Shown here one piece after another: positions 40,715 to 52,280 of a stretch of 64,000 nucleotides of DNA (positions are counted from its first letter, which is position 1; each line of letters starts with the position of its first letter). The stretch covers positions 558,001 through 622,000 of the forward strand of contig JANVFP010000018.1 of assembly GCA_027919835.1 (NCBI GenBank). Direction: 5' to 3'. Under the pieces are notes generated by a model. It made no database searches, was not told the DNA's origin, and was given only the letters and a program-made list of their open reading frames with translations. A program made the translations under genes and the position numbers. This stretch comes from Lentinula raphanica (lineage: Eukaryota > Basidiomycota > Agaricomycetes > Agaricales > Omphalotaceae).

Positions 40715-43145
40715 GAGCGTTGAGGACAGTGTGAAGGGTTATGGTATAGAGGTCCGAGAGAAGGAACAGTTTCGGGTGTCTAAGATCGATACACCTTTCC
40801 TGCCCAAAGTAAGTCGTCCTATGTGGGAAACCGCTAAGGAAGGCTTCATTAACATAGCCCAGAATTTGCAGAGCGCTGGTATAGTCGGGGAAGTTAGCTG
40901 AGCATTGGAGTTCCTGGATCGCCGTGGGTAGGCTAAGCCCCAATGCGAAAGCCATGGCCAGGATGCTGAGAGCAGTAGACGCTGAGGAGGCTGGGACAAT
41001 TGAATGCCTTCAACAGCAATGAACAGCAATGAGTGTCCGATGATCGAAGAGCGTGGTTGGAATTTGGATTTGCATGTGCCGTGGACAAGAATATGAAGAA
41101 CCGAGCTGGAGCTTTTAGGAAGATATCTGAGGATAGACCTAGTGCTGCTGTGAGTGCAGCGGGAGCTGAAAGCGTTGAGCTCGAGTGAAAGGTGAGAGAA
41201 GATGGAAGAAATGTACAGAGAGAGCGCTAATCGCGATGTTGTAACTTGCGGCTTTTCCTGGGCTTTTCGTGCCGGTTTGTTTGAACTAAGACGATCAACG
41301 TTGAATGAACGAAGAGTTCGACTTGTTTCTTTTTCTGCTCTTTCGCCGATAACCGTGTTCGAATTACGATTTGAATTCCATTGCTAGCATTGGACATATG
41401 TGTGCCATGGGTGATCAACACAAGAAAAGTCGCATCTGCCTCTCCGTTTGCTCCTTCGCGCCTCCGGAATATCCACGTCCATTTGAACATGATAACGAAG
41501 GGTGACATGCACACCAGGCCCGTCTCGTCATATTTCCCGCTCCTACCTCTCCCATCTACACAACGCGCTCGAAACTCCATCCGGATATCAAAAAGATTGC
41601 AAAGAGAATCGTCGGACGGTCGACTCCAAAACTGTTGAAGGATGCCGAAAGGTAGAAAGGCGAAGGTAGGAACGAAGAACGGGCGAATCTCCCGATGACT
41701 GCAATCCGAAGCCGATAGACCTACCACGACCAGGACCCACATTCTGCTAAGTACATCATCTCCATATATTCGTACCACTGCTGGCAGTGCATGCGCACAT
41801 CAACTCTCTCCACGCCCAATATCTCTTGAACACTTGCTGTCGAATTGTCCGTCAATCAATTCTCTGAAAAGTCTCGCCTTTCCATTGAACGTCCACTCAT
41901 CCGCTCTCCTTTGCGAATCCGTCAATGACTGTCCGACTGCTACCCGTTTGAACGGGTGTTTTTGGTGGACAACGCGATGGACGAACAAAGGAGGATACTC
42001 GATAGAAATTGAGATCTACAACAAAATTTTCAATCTTATGAGAGAAATTGTCAACGGAAAGGTATGCTTTCAAGATCTGTAGTTGGGTCTTAATTGATAG
42101 CAACGATATTCTTGCGGTAATCAATTTCGAGTCTGACTTGGGAGACTAGTAGTTGGGTATATCAGGGTATTCGTAAGCATCGTTCTCTAAGTACCTTTCG
42201 TGTTCACTTGATGCAAACGCGATATTTTTCAGGACGTTGACTAGTATATTGGCTCGCACTGAATAAAGCTTGGTGGAAATCGCTTCAATACCCAGGAAAA
42301 GGTCTTTTGAGTCCCCAATCAGGCCCAGCAAACGATAGCGACAAACGAGAGAGAGAAATACCCAGTCTCTCATGTCATCCATTCGACTCTGTTCGTTCCT
42401 CTCGTCACCAATCACAGCCGCACGCCTTCTTCTCAAATAGAACCCGCGAAATACAAGACTCGACCTCCGACGTTCACCTACACCTCCGACACTCACTCTA
42501 GCTATCAGCCGAAGACCATCAGACGCTTCCGGAGTTATTCGCGCTCTTGTCGCGGGGATCATTGGGAAGGGAAGGGGTGCGTTGAGACTCAAGAGGATAG
42601 TGAATGGTAATGGTGGTGGGTAACATCGGGAAAGGTGTCACCATTATTAACCTGATGAACAACGGGACAGTACATGCAAGGGCCATACATCTCACTCCAT
42701 TCGCCATTGCCGGACGAAGATCTCGAGCTAACATTTATCGCCTGTCAAAGATAGCACCTGAAGTATACGTGGTCGGATTTTGACAGAGTCTGAGCCTGTA
42801 ACGGATAGTCCCTATAGATATCGTGAGCGAGATTCAAAGTATATTCTCTTGTCAGTAGCACAAAATCTTGAGGGCCAAGACTGCTATTATGGTCGAAGTT
42901 TTTGTACCTCCGGCTGATTCCTGGCTAAGGCTAGTTTGAAGTGACTTCGCACAATTTCAGATGCAGTTTTTGGGATTGTGCTTCACACAATAATGCCAGA
43001 TCTTGGATGATAGAATGCGAAGGGCCAAGCTAGAGCTTGCGGAAAAATTTAAATACCTGAAGATAGAGTTAGTGCTGCTGTGTGTGTAACTGGAACTGAA
43101 GTACTGAGAGCTTTGACCTGGCATCGAGCAAAAGATCAGAGAAGA
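40715..43145. other. Upstream region of copy A with repeated blocks
   Basis: This is 2.4 kb without a supported gene. It holds blocks that recur beside other family copies. The first is a 5' box at 40776-40805. The second is a GGCACGAAAAGCC-type site (minus strand, about 41261-41275). A block at about 41930-42000 recurs near 49840-49900 and 61185-61240. A block at about 42235-42660 recurs at 46255-46700 and 52480-52900. The last 70 bp lead into the UPS1 exon-1 relic. Open frames here are short and not conserved between block copies. Confidence 0.5.
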
Positions 43146-43360
43146 TGCAAGAACAACATATACTCACTCGTAATTGTGCGATTGATTCAGGAAGTGCATG
43201 ATAGGGATGTAGTTTTATACATGTTATTCCTTTCTAGTTGTAAAAGGAAGAGATACAAGTAGAAACAGAGATCTAAAGAGCAAAGTGGTTGTGAGACGAG
43301 AAATCAAAAAGAGGAAGAGCGAAAAGCCCGAAGCCTGGAGGAAAATCTCCACTGGCAGTT
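43146..43360 (-). pseudogene. Relic of UPS1 exon 1 and promoter (duplicated)
   Basis: Bases 43146-43201 match UPS1 exon 1 and the start of its intron. The ATG, the reading MHFLNQSHNYE and the GT donor are all kept, with one residue change (V to L). The upstream 150 bp match the UPS1 5' region. The rest of UPS1 is absent, so this copy cannot make the protein. It marks one edge of the tandem duplication that produced copy B. The similarity begins just inside UPS1 intron 1. Confidence 0.85.
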
Positions 43361-43460
43361 TGATCATCGGCCATGGCCCATGGGCTGGGCTGGGGCAATG
43401 CATGCCAAATGACGATCTACTGAATCTTACTCAAAGCATTTCGAATGCCAATGTCATGGA

Positions 43461-44815
43461 TCAGGAAAAAAAAAAAAGCTGTTGATATATAAGTCCATCC
43501 CAAAAAGTATCTTGTCTTCGTTGTCCCCTCCCCGTCCATTTACCAAACTTGATATCCTGCCCATTCGACATATTTTTGAGGTTCTCCTTGATTGGATTGG
43601 TTATACTTGTATCAGCAGTATGATTTCCAGCGCTGTTATCGACGGAAACGCTTCCTTGGATAAAACTAGACCTGAGAATGTTGGCCAAAGATGTTGAGTT
43701 TGGGGCCGTAGTAGCAATATCAGAGGCATTAGTATTTTCCAAGTCTATGTTGGTGGCTGAGCCCGTTAGAACGACGTTTGTGCGAGAACATGGATATGAG
43801 TGACTTACTTGAGACCTGCAACATCAAGGTAGAGGTGGGCAAGTTTGTCATTAGGCCTTGGCGAATATGCAAATCTTGGTGTATCTCGCGAAGTAATATA
43901 TGCTGTCCAGCCTGAGATTGTCATTCATAGGATTAGTGTTATGAATTTCGAAGACACTACTCGACTCACAACATCCTTTTCCATTTTATCTTGTTGCGAA
44001 GCAATACGTGATACAGAGCTTCGGAGAGTTATCGACGACTGTAACTGAGGAGAAGGTCGTTTCAGTTCAATCAAAGGCTTCAACAAAGGTGCGAATTACC
44101 TGGAACTTATCCATAGCATCTCTCAACTGAACTCGAAAGTTCTGTATCACACGAAGATCTGATTTGTATGCAATGAGCCTCCGTACAAACTTTCTCGATT
44201 GAACGCCCTTTATCCAATGGTCGATGTCTTGTAGTGCTCTGAACCAGAAGAAAGAGATCTCAGATCAACGATGAACGGTCCAAACAAAAAAGCCTAAACT
44301 GACTTGGCCAGTTGTTCTACGTGGGTGTTCAATGTAGGATCCGACGAAAATGAGGATTGAACTTGGGGCGTATCTGAACCGGTGTTGGATGGATGTAATT
44401 CTTCATACGTATTCGAAACCAACAACGCGAGCTCAATCGCGGTTTTCGAAAGCTCTCCTAATGCTTCCTGGTTCTCCTTCGCACCCTGCACAAAATTGTC
44501 CATATTGATCCAAAACATTTCGAAAATTGCATACGCACCTGTACACCTTTGAAAATACTCAACGCCAAGGCAGACACATTATCCAGATACGGAACGGGTG
44601 CGAACTGCGCTGCAGTACTCAGAGTACTAAGGAATTGCTCCGACAAGTCCCAAGATATCGAGTTGGTTGGGGGTTTCTCAGAGGGACGAGATGGCTGACT
44701 GCTCCTATTTGCAATATCCATTCCTCCAGACTCAGCAGTTGCTCTCTCGCCCTCCAGACCAGACGAGACGCGCTTTCCTTTGACCTTCGTATAGATGAGT
44801 TTCATGACTGTCAAC
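43461..44815 (-). CDS. Family copy B, HeLo/MLKL-like bundle protein, apparently intact
   Basis: The ATG at 44815 starts MKLIYTKVKGKRVSSGLEGE. A basic leader is followed by predicted helices ISWDLSEQFLSTLSTAAQFA, PVPYLDNVSALALSIFKGVQ, GAKENQEALGELSKTAIELA, LNTHVEQLAKS, IKGVQSRKFVRRLIAYKSDL, SSVSRIASQQDKMEKDV and AGQHILLREIHQDLHI. The tail contains SLANILRSSFIQGSVSVDNS and SNGQDIKFGKWTGRG, ending FFFS. I find no internal stop or shift with introns placed as in the other copies. The pattern (P-x-P-Y-L, then S-x-x-K-x-V-Q-x-x-K-x-N) resembles the N-terminal bundles of fungal MLKL-like and HeLo-like cell-death proteins. That assignment is inference, as no structure search was run. Confidence 0.6.
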
Positions 44816-46905
44816 GGCGATGGCGAGGGTATGGGATGTAGAGTTGAGAAAACTTGGAAGACGCTCGAGCGTCTGTCATCGATACACCTTTCCAGGTTCC
44901 TGCCCGAAATTGCTGTGTGTGATGGAAAACCGTGTTGGACGATCATAGATGCCACCATGATATGCGCATCCTGAGTAAATTGATCTGCTTACTCGCATAA
45001 GGATGAGACTTTCGTCAAGAATGGGCGGAATAGAAAGCGCCTGAACTCTTGAGAGCACTCGTATAGTTGTTAAATATTGGCCGGGCCTTGGACCTCCGTG
45101 GGCGAGAGTAGACTACACATGAATGCAAAAACCAGAGCCAAAATGTCAAGAGCAGACGCTGAAGAGGCTGGGCAAGTGAATAGTTTTAACAGCATCCTAC
45201 AGCAATGCGGGAGAAGATGGATCAAAAGGGGTTGATAGATCGGTGTGGATGAGCTCGTCGAAAAGCCAAGTCACATTGTTCAGAGTGGTATTTGGGGAAG
45301 AGCTGAGCTGGGCCGCCGTATATTGAGTAAAAGATAAACCTGACGAGAGGACAGTGGACACGAGAAGAGGTCCGACGTCGTGCTCGTTTCTGATAGGGCG
45401 CTTATCTGAGCAAAGCTGAAGCGCTGAAGTTCGGCTGTTCGTGCCGGTTCTACTGAACCTCTCCTCAAGACCTCCAAGTCGCCCTTGCAAATCCTCAGCG
45501 GTCTTTCCTTCCTGGGACGAACGAAGAAGGGAGATTTGCCAATCTAACCCAGATGGAAGAACACAGCTTCGAATCGAAACTTTCGCGGTTGAATACTTTC
45601 TCGCTAGTGACTGCTTTGACCTATTACTAGCTTCACGTCGAGCTCACCACTCTAGAGGACGACATTAGTCCTAGTCCTCCTTGTCCCTCTATAAAACGTG
45701 CTCAGGGCTCTTTCCTCCCTCCCAAGCGCAACAACCGAACTTGACAGGGAAATCCGTGGAGACATCATTGGGTAATGTCGATGAGAGTGGCGTGAAGGGT
45801 GCTGACTGCAGCAACGATGTTCTCTGAAAGACACGGATTCTTCAGTGATTGCAGCTCCGAAGCAAACGATACTCCACATCCACCTCCTACCACCAGAACC
45901 AGGCCGTCTTTCGACAAAAGGCTGCTCAGCATATTCATGTCATCTATGAATCATCCTCTATAACGCACCATCTTTGAACTTTCCAACTCACCCTTGCGAA
46001 GATTCTCATAATCGTCCGACTGGAAATCGGTCGAACCGCGTCTGTGGTGAATACACGAATGAGGGTGTCAATAGGAATTCGAGATTTCCAACATCACAGG
46101 TGTTCGTCCGTCTTCCTACTCAGTAAGGTTCACCGGTACGGAAGGGGTCGGTTGGTGGAAAGGCAACCTACCCGTGTTGAGAAAGACATGCATGTTTTTG
46201 TAAGTATCTTCCTCTACTGTTTCATGTTCACTCTGTTTAATAGCGCATTTCCCAGAATGTTGACTTTATTGGCTAAGCAGATAGGGCTCTGTGAATATCG
46301 CTTCGGTCCACAAGGAAAGGCCGTTTGAGTGCTGCGTTATAACAAATGATAGCGAAGACCGAGGAAGGCCTATCCAGTCTCCCGTTTCTACCATCTCGAT
46401 CTGTGTCCCTTCTTCTTACCACCATTCACAGCTGCATGCCTCCTTCGTCCTCTTTCTCCCCTCTCCCTCCTCTACAACACATTCAGCACAATCCAAATTC
46501 CACCTCCGACCTTCACACACATCTCCGAAACTCACTCTAACTACCAGCAGAAGGCCAGATTTTTCCCGAGTGATTAGTGCTCTTGTAGCGGGGATCGTCG
46601 GAAGAGGTGCGTTGAGAGGACAGTGAATGGTGGTGGGTGGCATTTGGAAGGGTGTCGTCATCATAAAAGTGAAGAACAATGGTGCTGTATATGCATGAAG
46701 CTATACCGGACGAAAACTCGAACCGGCTTATTAGTTGTCACCTGCCAAAGATGTATCCGGAATCGTTGCTACAGCTATATCATTACGTACAGCCAAGCCT
46801 ACATATATGTACACTGGTACAGCCTACATATGGTACAGCCTAGAAGAGCCTACAAGGCGCTGCTGGGGCGATACGTCGCTTATTGCCTAATTGGGCAGCA
46901 GAAAT
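44816..46905. other. Upstream region of copy B with repeated blocks
   Basis: No gene is supported here. The region holds the copy B 5' box (44871-44905), the CCGGCACGAACAGCC-type site (minus, about 45430-45452), a block at about 45740-45900 resembling 49550-49720, and the block 46255-46700 shared with 42235-42660 and 52480-52900. The open frame at 45197-45490 (minus) covers this repeated upstream DNA and is not kept in the other copies. Confidence 0.5.
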
Positions 46906-48242
46906 CTAAAAAAAAAAATCCCCTTTGAAGATTGAGGTAAGTACCCATTCCTCAAATTTAAATTCTCCTTTGAGCAGTCTGCCTATGTACGAGTCAACAG
47001 TATCATGAAGATCCCCAGTGTAGTTGTGGCCGAGAACATTTCCTTCAATTCCTTGGATGCCAGTGGAGCCAAATCGACCGACGTTCTCTTGGGTGGACTT
47101 GGAGCGAGGTTGGGAATTGTCCTCGGCAAGTACTTCGTTTGGCTTTGTGGCAGCATGACCAAAGGTGTCGCATTCTATGAATTCTATGTTGGTGTTTGAT
47201 CCACCTGGGTTGATGGGTGGATATGACTCAAATGAGTCTGGTGGCACCGGGGTACTAGAGGTGGGCGAACTTCTGATAAGCAGAATTTGCATGCCTTCGT
47301 GCATGGTGGTCAATTGCTCTTGAATCAATGTGTGTCAAGTGACCTAGAGAACAAAACATTGAGAAATAAGAATGAACTTGTAGACCTTGTGTTACTCACA
47401 TCGTTCTGTTCCGTTCGTGTTACAGAGCTTTGAAGGGCTATGAGCGACTGGACCTGTGTAAATAATCCATAAATTCCCCTTGAAAGTTTTAGCGAGAGTG
47501 AAGAAGTACTTTGAAGTTATCCTTGGCTTCCCCCAGGTGACTTCGAAAATTCTGTATCGCGCGAAGGTCTGATTTGTACGAGATAAGCCTTCGTACGAGC
47601 TTTCTTGACTGAACGCCCTTGATCCACTTGTCGATGTTCTGCAGTGTCCTGTGAAAACATTTAGGATCAACCATGAATATTCCATGAAAAGAACTGGCAG
47701 AGACTGACTTGACCAATTGTTCTACATGGGCGTTCAATGTAGGATCCGACGAAAACGAGGGCTGGACTTGGGACACATCTGAACCGGTGTTGGAAGGATG
47801 TAGTTCTTGATACGTGCTCAACACAAACGACGCGAAATCGCATGCCGTTTTCGATAGCTCTCCCAATGCCTCCTGGTTCTCCTTCGCACCCTGCATAAAA
47901 TCATCTGTAACAATTCGAAACCCTCAAAGACAGAATACGCACCTGTACAGCTTTGAAAATACTCAACGCCAAAGCAGACAGACTACCAAGATACGGGACT
48001 GGAGCAACCTGAGCTGCAGTCATAAGAGTGCTCAGGACTTGCTCAGATAAGTCCCAGTATGTCGAGCGAGTTGACTGTTTCGCATAGGGACTAGTAGTAG
48101 ACGGACCACAGCTTTGATCTGCAATGCCAGTTCCTCCAGACCCAACATTTCCTGGGGAGCTCCTAGCCCCTCGACAAGACTTGCCAAATCTCCCTTTGAC
48201 CTTCCTAGGGATCGATTTCACGACTCGGAGTGTCAACGGCAT
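46906..48242 (-). pseudogene. Family copy C with premature TGA
   Basis: The start used in the relatives (ATG AAA) is GTG AAA here; an upstream in-frame ATG at 48242 gives MPLTLRVVKSIPRKVKGRFG. The helices are well kept: YWDLSEQVLSTLMTAAQVAP, LSALALSIFKAVQ, GAKENQEALGELSKTACDFA, IKGVQSRKLVRRLISYKSDL, VQSLIALQSSVTRTEQND. The next exon begins V-T and then TGA (47335-47337), where copies D and E have CGA (Arg). Behind the stop the frame stays open with the usual tail: HEGMQILLIRSSPTSSTPV, then LAEDNSQPRSKSTQ and TGIQGIEGNVLGHN, ending GDFFF at 46906. Either the protein now lacks its tail, or splicing differs. A 613 bp transposon sits in its upstream region. Confidence 0.65.
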
Positions 48243-48537
48243 TGGATAGAGTATGGAAGAGAGACTGGGACAAGGAATGGTATCGGGTGTCTGTCATCGA
48301 TACACCTTTGCTGCCCCAAATTGTTGTGTGTGACGAGTAGCAGTGTATGACAGTCAGCGCCACGAACAGCATACGCATCATGGAAAGACTGATTCATCAG
48401 AAAGAATTTCGCCCAACAACTGGCCGGACTGGTCCTCCTGGAGTCCCGTGGGTAGGCTATAACCCAATGCAAAAACCAAAGCCAGAATAATGAGACAGAG
48501 ATAGATACTGAGTAGGTGGGGTAATCAAATACCTTCA
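48243..48537. other. Upstream region of copy C
   Basis: It contains the copy C 5' box (48287-48317). It ends at the target-site copy TCA (48535-48537) of the inserted element. I see no gene. Confidence 0.5.
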
Positions 48538-49150
48538 GGCTTAGTCCTAGAGAAAATCTCGCGCGGATTTTTTCGCTCGAGATTTATTCAAATTACTATA
48601 TACAGTAAGCGAGGCATGTGACCTGATGGCATCCATCATTTGTCAATGAAATGCCGCGTAAAGCCGCCTCGGCAGCTTCGGCACTAGCACAAGAAATATA
48701 GAGTACACCAGTCTGTGAGCATCTACACATACAATACTCCTAGATCAGCCTCAAGAGGTGCTAGAACATAGTAGTAGCTATACTGATCACTGCTCCTTCA
48801 ACAGGATAGCTATGCACACCTTGTTCTGACCTTAGTACTTACTGTGACATAGTTGGTTACAGTTTTGTGCAATGTTGGGCCTACTTTGACTCAAAAGGCA
48901 TCAAATGCAGCTTCATAATATTCAGAATGCTATTATATAGAGCAAGAACTAGTTATATGGATGCTTATGGATGCAGAGCTTGAGGACAACATTTTGAACA
49001 GTCTCGGCAGCATTGCCGAAATGCAAATCACACGGCATTTCATTGATAAATCACGGATGCCATTAAGTCACATGCCAGTCTACTGTATATAGTAATTTGG
49101 ATAAATCTCGGGCGAAAAAATCCGCGCGAGATTTTCTCTAGGACTAAGCC
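48538..49150. mobile_element. 613 bp non-autonomous TIR element
   Basis: The ends are long terminal inverted repeats of about 70 bp, starting GGCTTAGTCCTAGAGAAAAT and including CTCGCGCGGATTTTTTCGC and ATTACTATATACAGTA. Flanks are TCA on both sides (48535-48537 and 49151-49153). Paralogue A has an uninterrupted CCTTCAACAGCAA at the matching place, so the insertion is visible against an empty site. A second, inner inverted match (GGCATGTGAC/GTCACATGCC, and the ATGCCG/CGGCAT parts) lies inside. No transposase frame is present, so it must depend on another element. The 3 bp target size does not by itself name a superfamily. Confidence 0.85.
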
Positions 49151-50134
49151 TCAAGTTCCACAGCAATCCACAGCAACGAGTGTCCAGAAGATGAATCGAA
49201 GGGCATCAGTATAATCTGCGTGGGTGGGCTGCACATAGATAGGGCCAAGCTAGAGATTACGGAAAGTATCTGCGAGTAGAGCTAGTCCTGCGGTGTATGG
49301 AACTGGCATCAAGTGATTCTGAGAGATGAGAGAGAAAACAAGAAGAAGCGAGTTGAGCGCTAAATGAGTTGAAGTTCGGCTTTTCGCGCCGGTTCTCAGC
49401 TCCCAAAGGCTCTCAAACCGTCGTCCATCTGACTGTGATAGGATTTCACCTTCGTTCTGTACTCTCATTTTTCTTCTTCATAATGACCCCAACCTCCCTC
49501 TGAGTCCTCTTCCTCCCTCCCCTACAAACAAGTACCCGGAACCAGACGGAACCAGACTCCAAAGAGATACGTGGCGATATTGCTGAGTAACGTCAACGAG
49601 AGCGGCGTGAAGGGTGCTGAAGGGTGAAAAGGAGAAGACGGAAGAAATTGAACGAATGAACGAATGAAAGACACGGCTGCCAGAATCCTCTACCAGAACC
49701 CACGTTCTCCAGCTCCAATCTCACTGCCGCAGGCCCCAGGAGCAATATTCTCATGAGATTCTAATGTTGAATCGTGCATGAACCAATCCTGCATTTTCCA
49801 CACTCAAGTCTGCTTGCAATCTAAGATTCATCATACACCATCCCAGTTGTACCCGGTCAACCCGCGTTTTCGCTGGACAACCAAAGGAGGGGAGTCGATT
49901 GAAGGGTGTGGACCGAGGAAACGAAAAGTGGACGCAAGTCATCGGAAAGAGGAATCAAAGACACGTTTGCTCGATTGGTTGTCCGCTGTTATCCCTATTA
50001 GAGCCTATTTGCAAGGGGGTCCAACTCATCGCTGTCCCCGAACAGCATGTGACCTCCTCATGAGGTTTCTTTGTTGGTAGCCTGGCTAGCCGTCTGTAGT
50101 ACACGAAAAAAAGAGTAAACTCGTTCGTGTATAC
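49151..50134. other. Rest of copy C upstream region
   Basis: The region continues the repeated upstream DNA: AAGTTCGGCTTTTCGCGCCG at 49371-49390, the block 49550-49720 shared with 45740-45900, and the block 49840-49900 shared with 41930-42000 and 61185-61240. I see no supported gene. Confidence 0.5.
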
Positions 50135-50673
50135 AGCCTGGTATTAAGGGTTTGAGGGACCTTCATGGGTCATTAAGGTTCATGATCCGGCGGTGCCGTT
50201 GAATAGCTGATTATATAATGTATATGTTAGAGATAACAGGAATGGTTGAATAGATAAGATTGGAAGTAGTACATCCTCACCCAAGAGTCAAAGGCAATGG
50301 ACTGCGAACGTTTTTCAGTGTCGGATGATGAAGAAGCTCGCCTGGACACTTCTCAGCATGTCTGCCACCTCCCTAAAGATGGATCTTGGCCATGACACCA
50401 TTTCTGTATACTCCTGTTCACGGTATCACCCTTTTACAGTGAAAATACCGCAACTCATTCCACATAGGATCATCTAGAGTAGAGAGCTCTCTGGGCGGCT
50501 CGCTGGTATGAGTATTCTCAAGCCTCAGGCAGCCTCAAGCATGTAATTGTCGACGCGAGACTCCGCGTCGCCATACTAAAGGAACAGTTCCCACGCCGGG
50601 ATGCCATCGGCAGGGCGATCGGAGCTCGAACCTTATAACCCATGAGGGTCCCTCAAACCCTTAATACCAGGCT
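50135..50673. mobile_element. 539 bp element with terminal inverted repeats
   Basis: The left end AGCCTGGTATTAAGGGTTTG (50135 on) is the reverse complement of the right end (to 50673). Near-inverted match continues for about 60 bp with a few mismatches (GAGGGACCTTCATGGGT / ACCCATGAGGGTCCCTC). The inside has no open frame of note. A target duplication is not clear: the flanks TATAC and ACTTT do not match. It is probably a non-autonomous DNA element. Confidence 0.75.
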
Positions 50674-52034
50674 ACTTTGTTGGTGTTTTGGATTCACCCA
50701 CCAATGACATGTGGTTGAACTCATCACCAACCTGCCACTCGTTATACCGGTGCAAATAGGCTCTATTCCATAGTAGCTCATCAAACGATTCACACTCCTT
50801 CTTACACCATCCGACAAGTCCGCCGACTGTCTATGAACAAGTTTAAGTTCAGTATACTCAAAACCCACCTACCGCCGTTGACGACGAATGTGTACATCCT
50901 ACTGCCAGAGACCTTCCTATTCCCTCCCGCAGCTGTCACCCTGCCGCCGAGTCGGTCGACGGGCTACGCAGTTGTCCAACCTCATCATTCAACCTTGCAG
51001 TGTCTCATCATGTTCAGGCGGTCCTTCTGATGTCTATTTCGACCCAGCCCCTGCCCCTACCTCTACCTTGGCCTCATTTTCAGCCTGTAACTCTGCAGTT
51101 GGCCGCTTCGGTACCAGTGCTCGAATTTTCCAAGTCATATGCCTTAGCTCATCCCGATCCCTGTTGCCCGTCACGCTTGAACACGTATTTCTGCGCCCAT
51201 ACTCGACAAGATTCAATACGAAGGACACTCGTCGCTTCAGTCACAAGCTCACCAATGTGCCTCGTCTTTCGCATTTGTCTATCGATGAAGCCGCGATAGC
51301 CGAGTCACGACAGGCAAAGAGATTAGTCTTCAAGAACCTATGTGCACGCACTCGAAAAATTCTGTGACAATTCCAGAGTCTGAGAGATGCGACACCAACG
51401 GTACGGTGGATAGACATGATGAAATGAATCGTAAAGTACGTCTGATTGATTGTGTCTTCGACTGATCTTTGATCTAATACGTGTCCCCCGGCTTTAGCAG
51501 TGCCATGACGGACACCACCAACTCTTGTTCGATACCTTTCGTACTCGACTCAGAGGGCGACGTCAACCCGTTGCACCTGCGTTGTATGCGTCTTCGCCAC
51601 CTCCACTAGAAACCCTTGTCCAGGGACGCGGAACTCTGAGCTGATTAAAATCATTCGTGGCCCTGTTCACCTTTTCGACAAAAGAGAGCTTCCCACTCGT
51701 CGAAGTATAGCACCCACCTCTTTCAGATTATCTAAAGCTCGAGCGCTTGCGCGCTACTCAGAAGTAGACTGACAAACATTCACCAACCTGAATGGCTGCC
51801 ACTGCTCAAATTCACCCGGCGGCTTCCACATTCCTTAGCGCACAGCACAACCAGAAATCTGTCGCCTCGATGTCTACGAGGATTACGAGCCGTTCGGCTC
51901 GCTCGAAGAACGAATGAGGGTTTAGGCCATATTTAAACCCCTGCTTCACAAAACAGAGGAAGAAGAGGAAGAGGAGGAGCGAAGGCTGAAGGAGGTGTCC
52001 CGTGTTTCGAATGTCATTATTGTGTGTCTCTCGA
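50674..52034. other. Region without a recognised gene
   Basis: This is 1.36 kb. Overlapping open frames at 50833-51367 (plus) are proline/serine-rich and have no recognised product. The segment at about 51490-51600 (SCSIPFVLDSEGDVNPLHL) looks coding-like but is bounded by stops. I take the stretch as decayed or non-coding DNA at an older duplication edge. Confidence 0.35.
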
Positions 52035-52280
52035 AAGATGCTGTTTTTGCTAGCTCTCCAAAACCCTCCTAATCTTCCTTCGCACCCTAGTATGTACATA
52101 TGTAGGATCGTCTTCAATAATTCGCAATACCATAAATGAGACACGTAATACCTGTAAAGCTTTACAATGCTCACTACCACGACAGATACTCGCGAGATAC
52201 GGCACTGGTGCACTGTATTGTGGTAGTTAGAGTACTGAGGACTTGATCTGATATGTCAGTCCCAGCACGTCTATTGCTCA
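52035..52280 (-). pseudogene. Family relic F (5' exons only)
   Basis: Bases 52045-52095 match the exon-2 start of the family (AGCTCTCCAAAACCCTCCTAATCTTCCTTCGCACCCTA in plus orientation, quoted in parts: AGCTCTCC, CTTCCTTCGCACCC). Bases 52150-52280 match exon 1, including ACCTGTAAAGCTTTACAATG, GAGATACGGCACTGGTGCA and GAGTACTGAGGACTTGATCT. Frame is lost through several indels and stops, and the remaining exons are absent. It is closest to copy A and E sequence by eye. Confidence 0.75.

Noticed and set aside
42146..42592. Minus-strand frame of 148 residues upstream of copy A
   Set aside because: It lies in the thrice-repeated block, and the other two copies do not keep the frame or the product.
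45197..45490. Minus-strand frame of 97 residues upstream of copy B
   Set aside because: It covers the repeated upstream block; the frame is not kept in the matching blocks beside A and C.
50833..51367. Overlapping plus-strand frames of 99-159 residues
   Set aside because: Proline/serine-rich frames in all three phases, no splice-supported extension, no recognisable domain, and no copy at the equivalent place in other duplication units.
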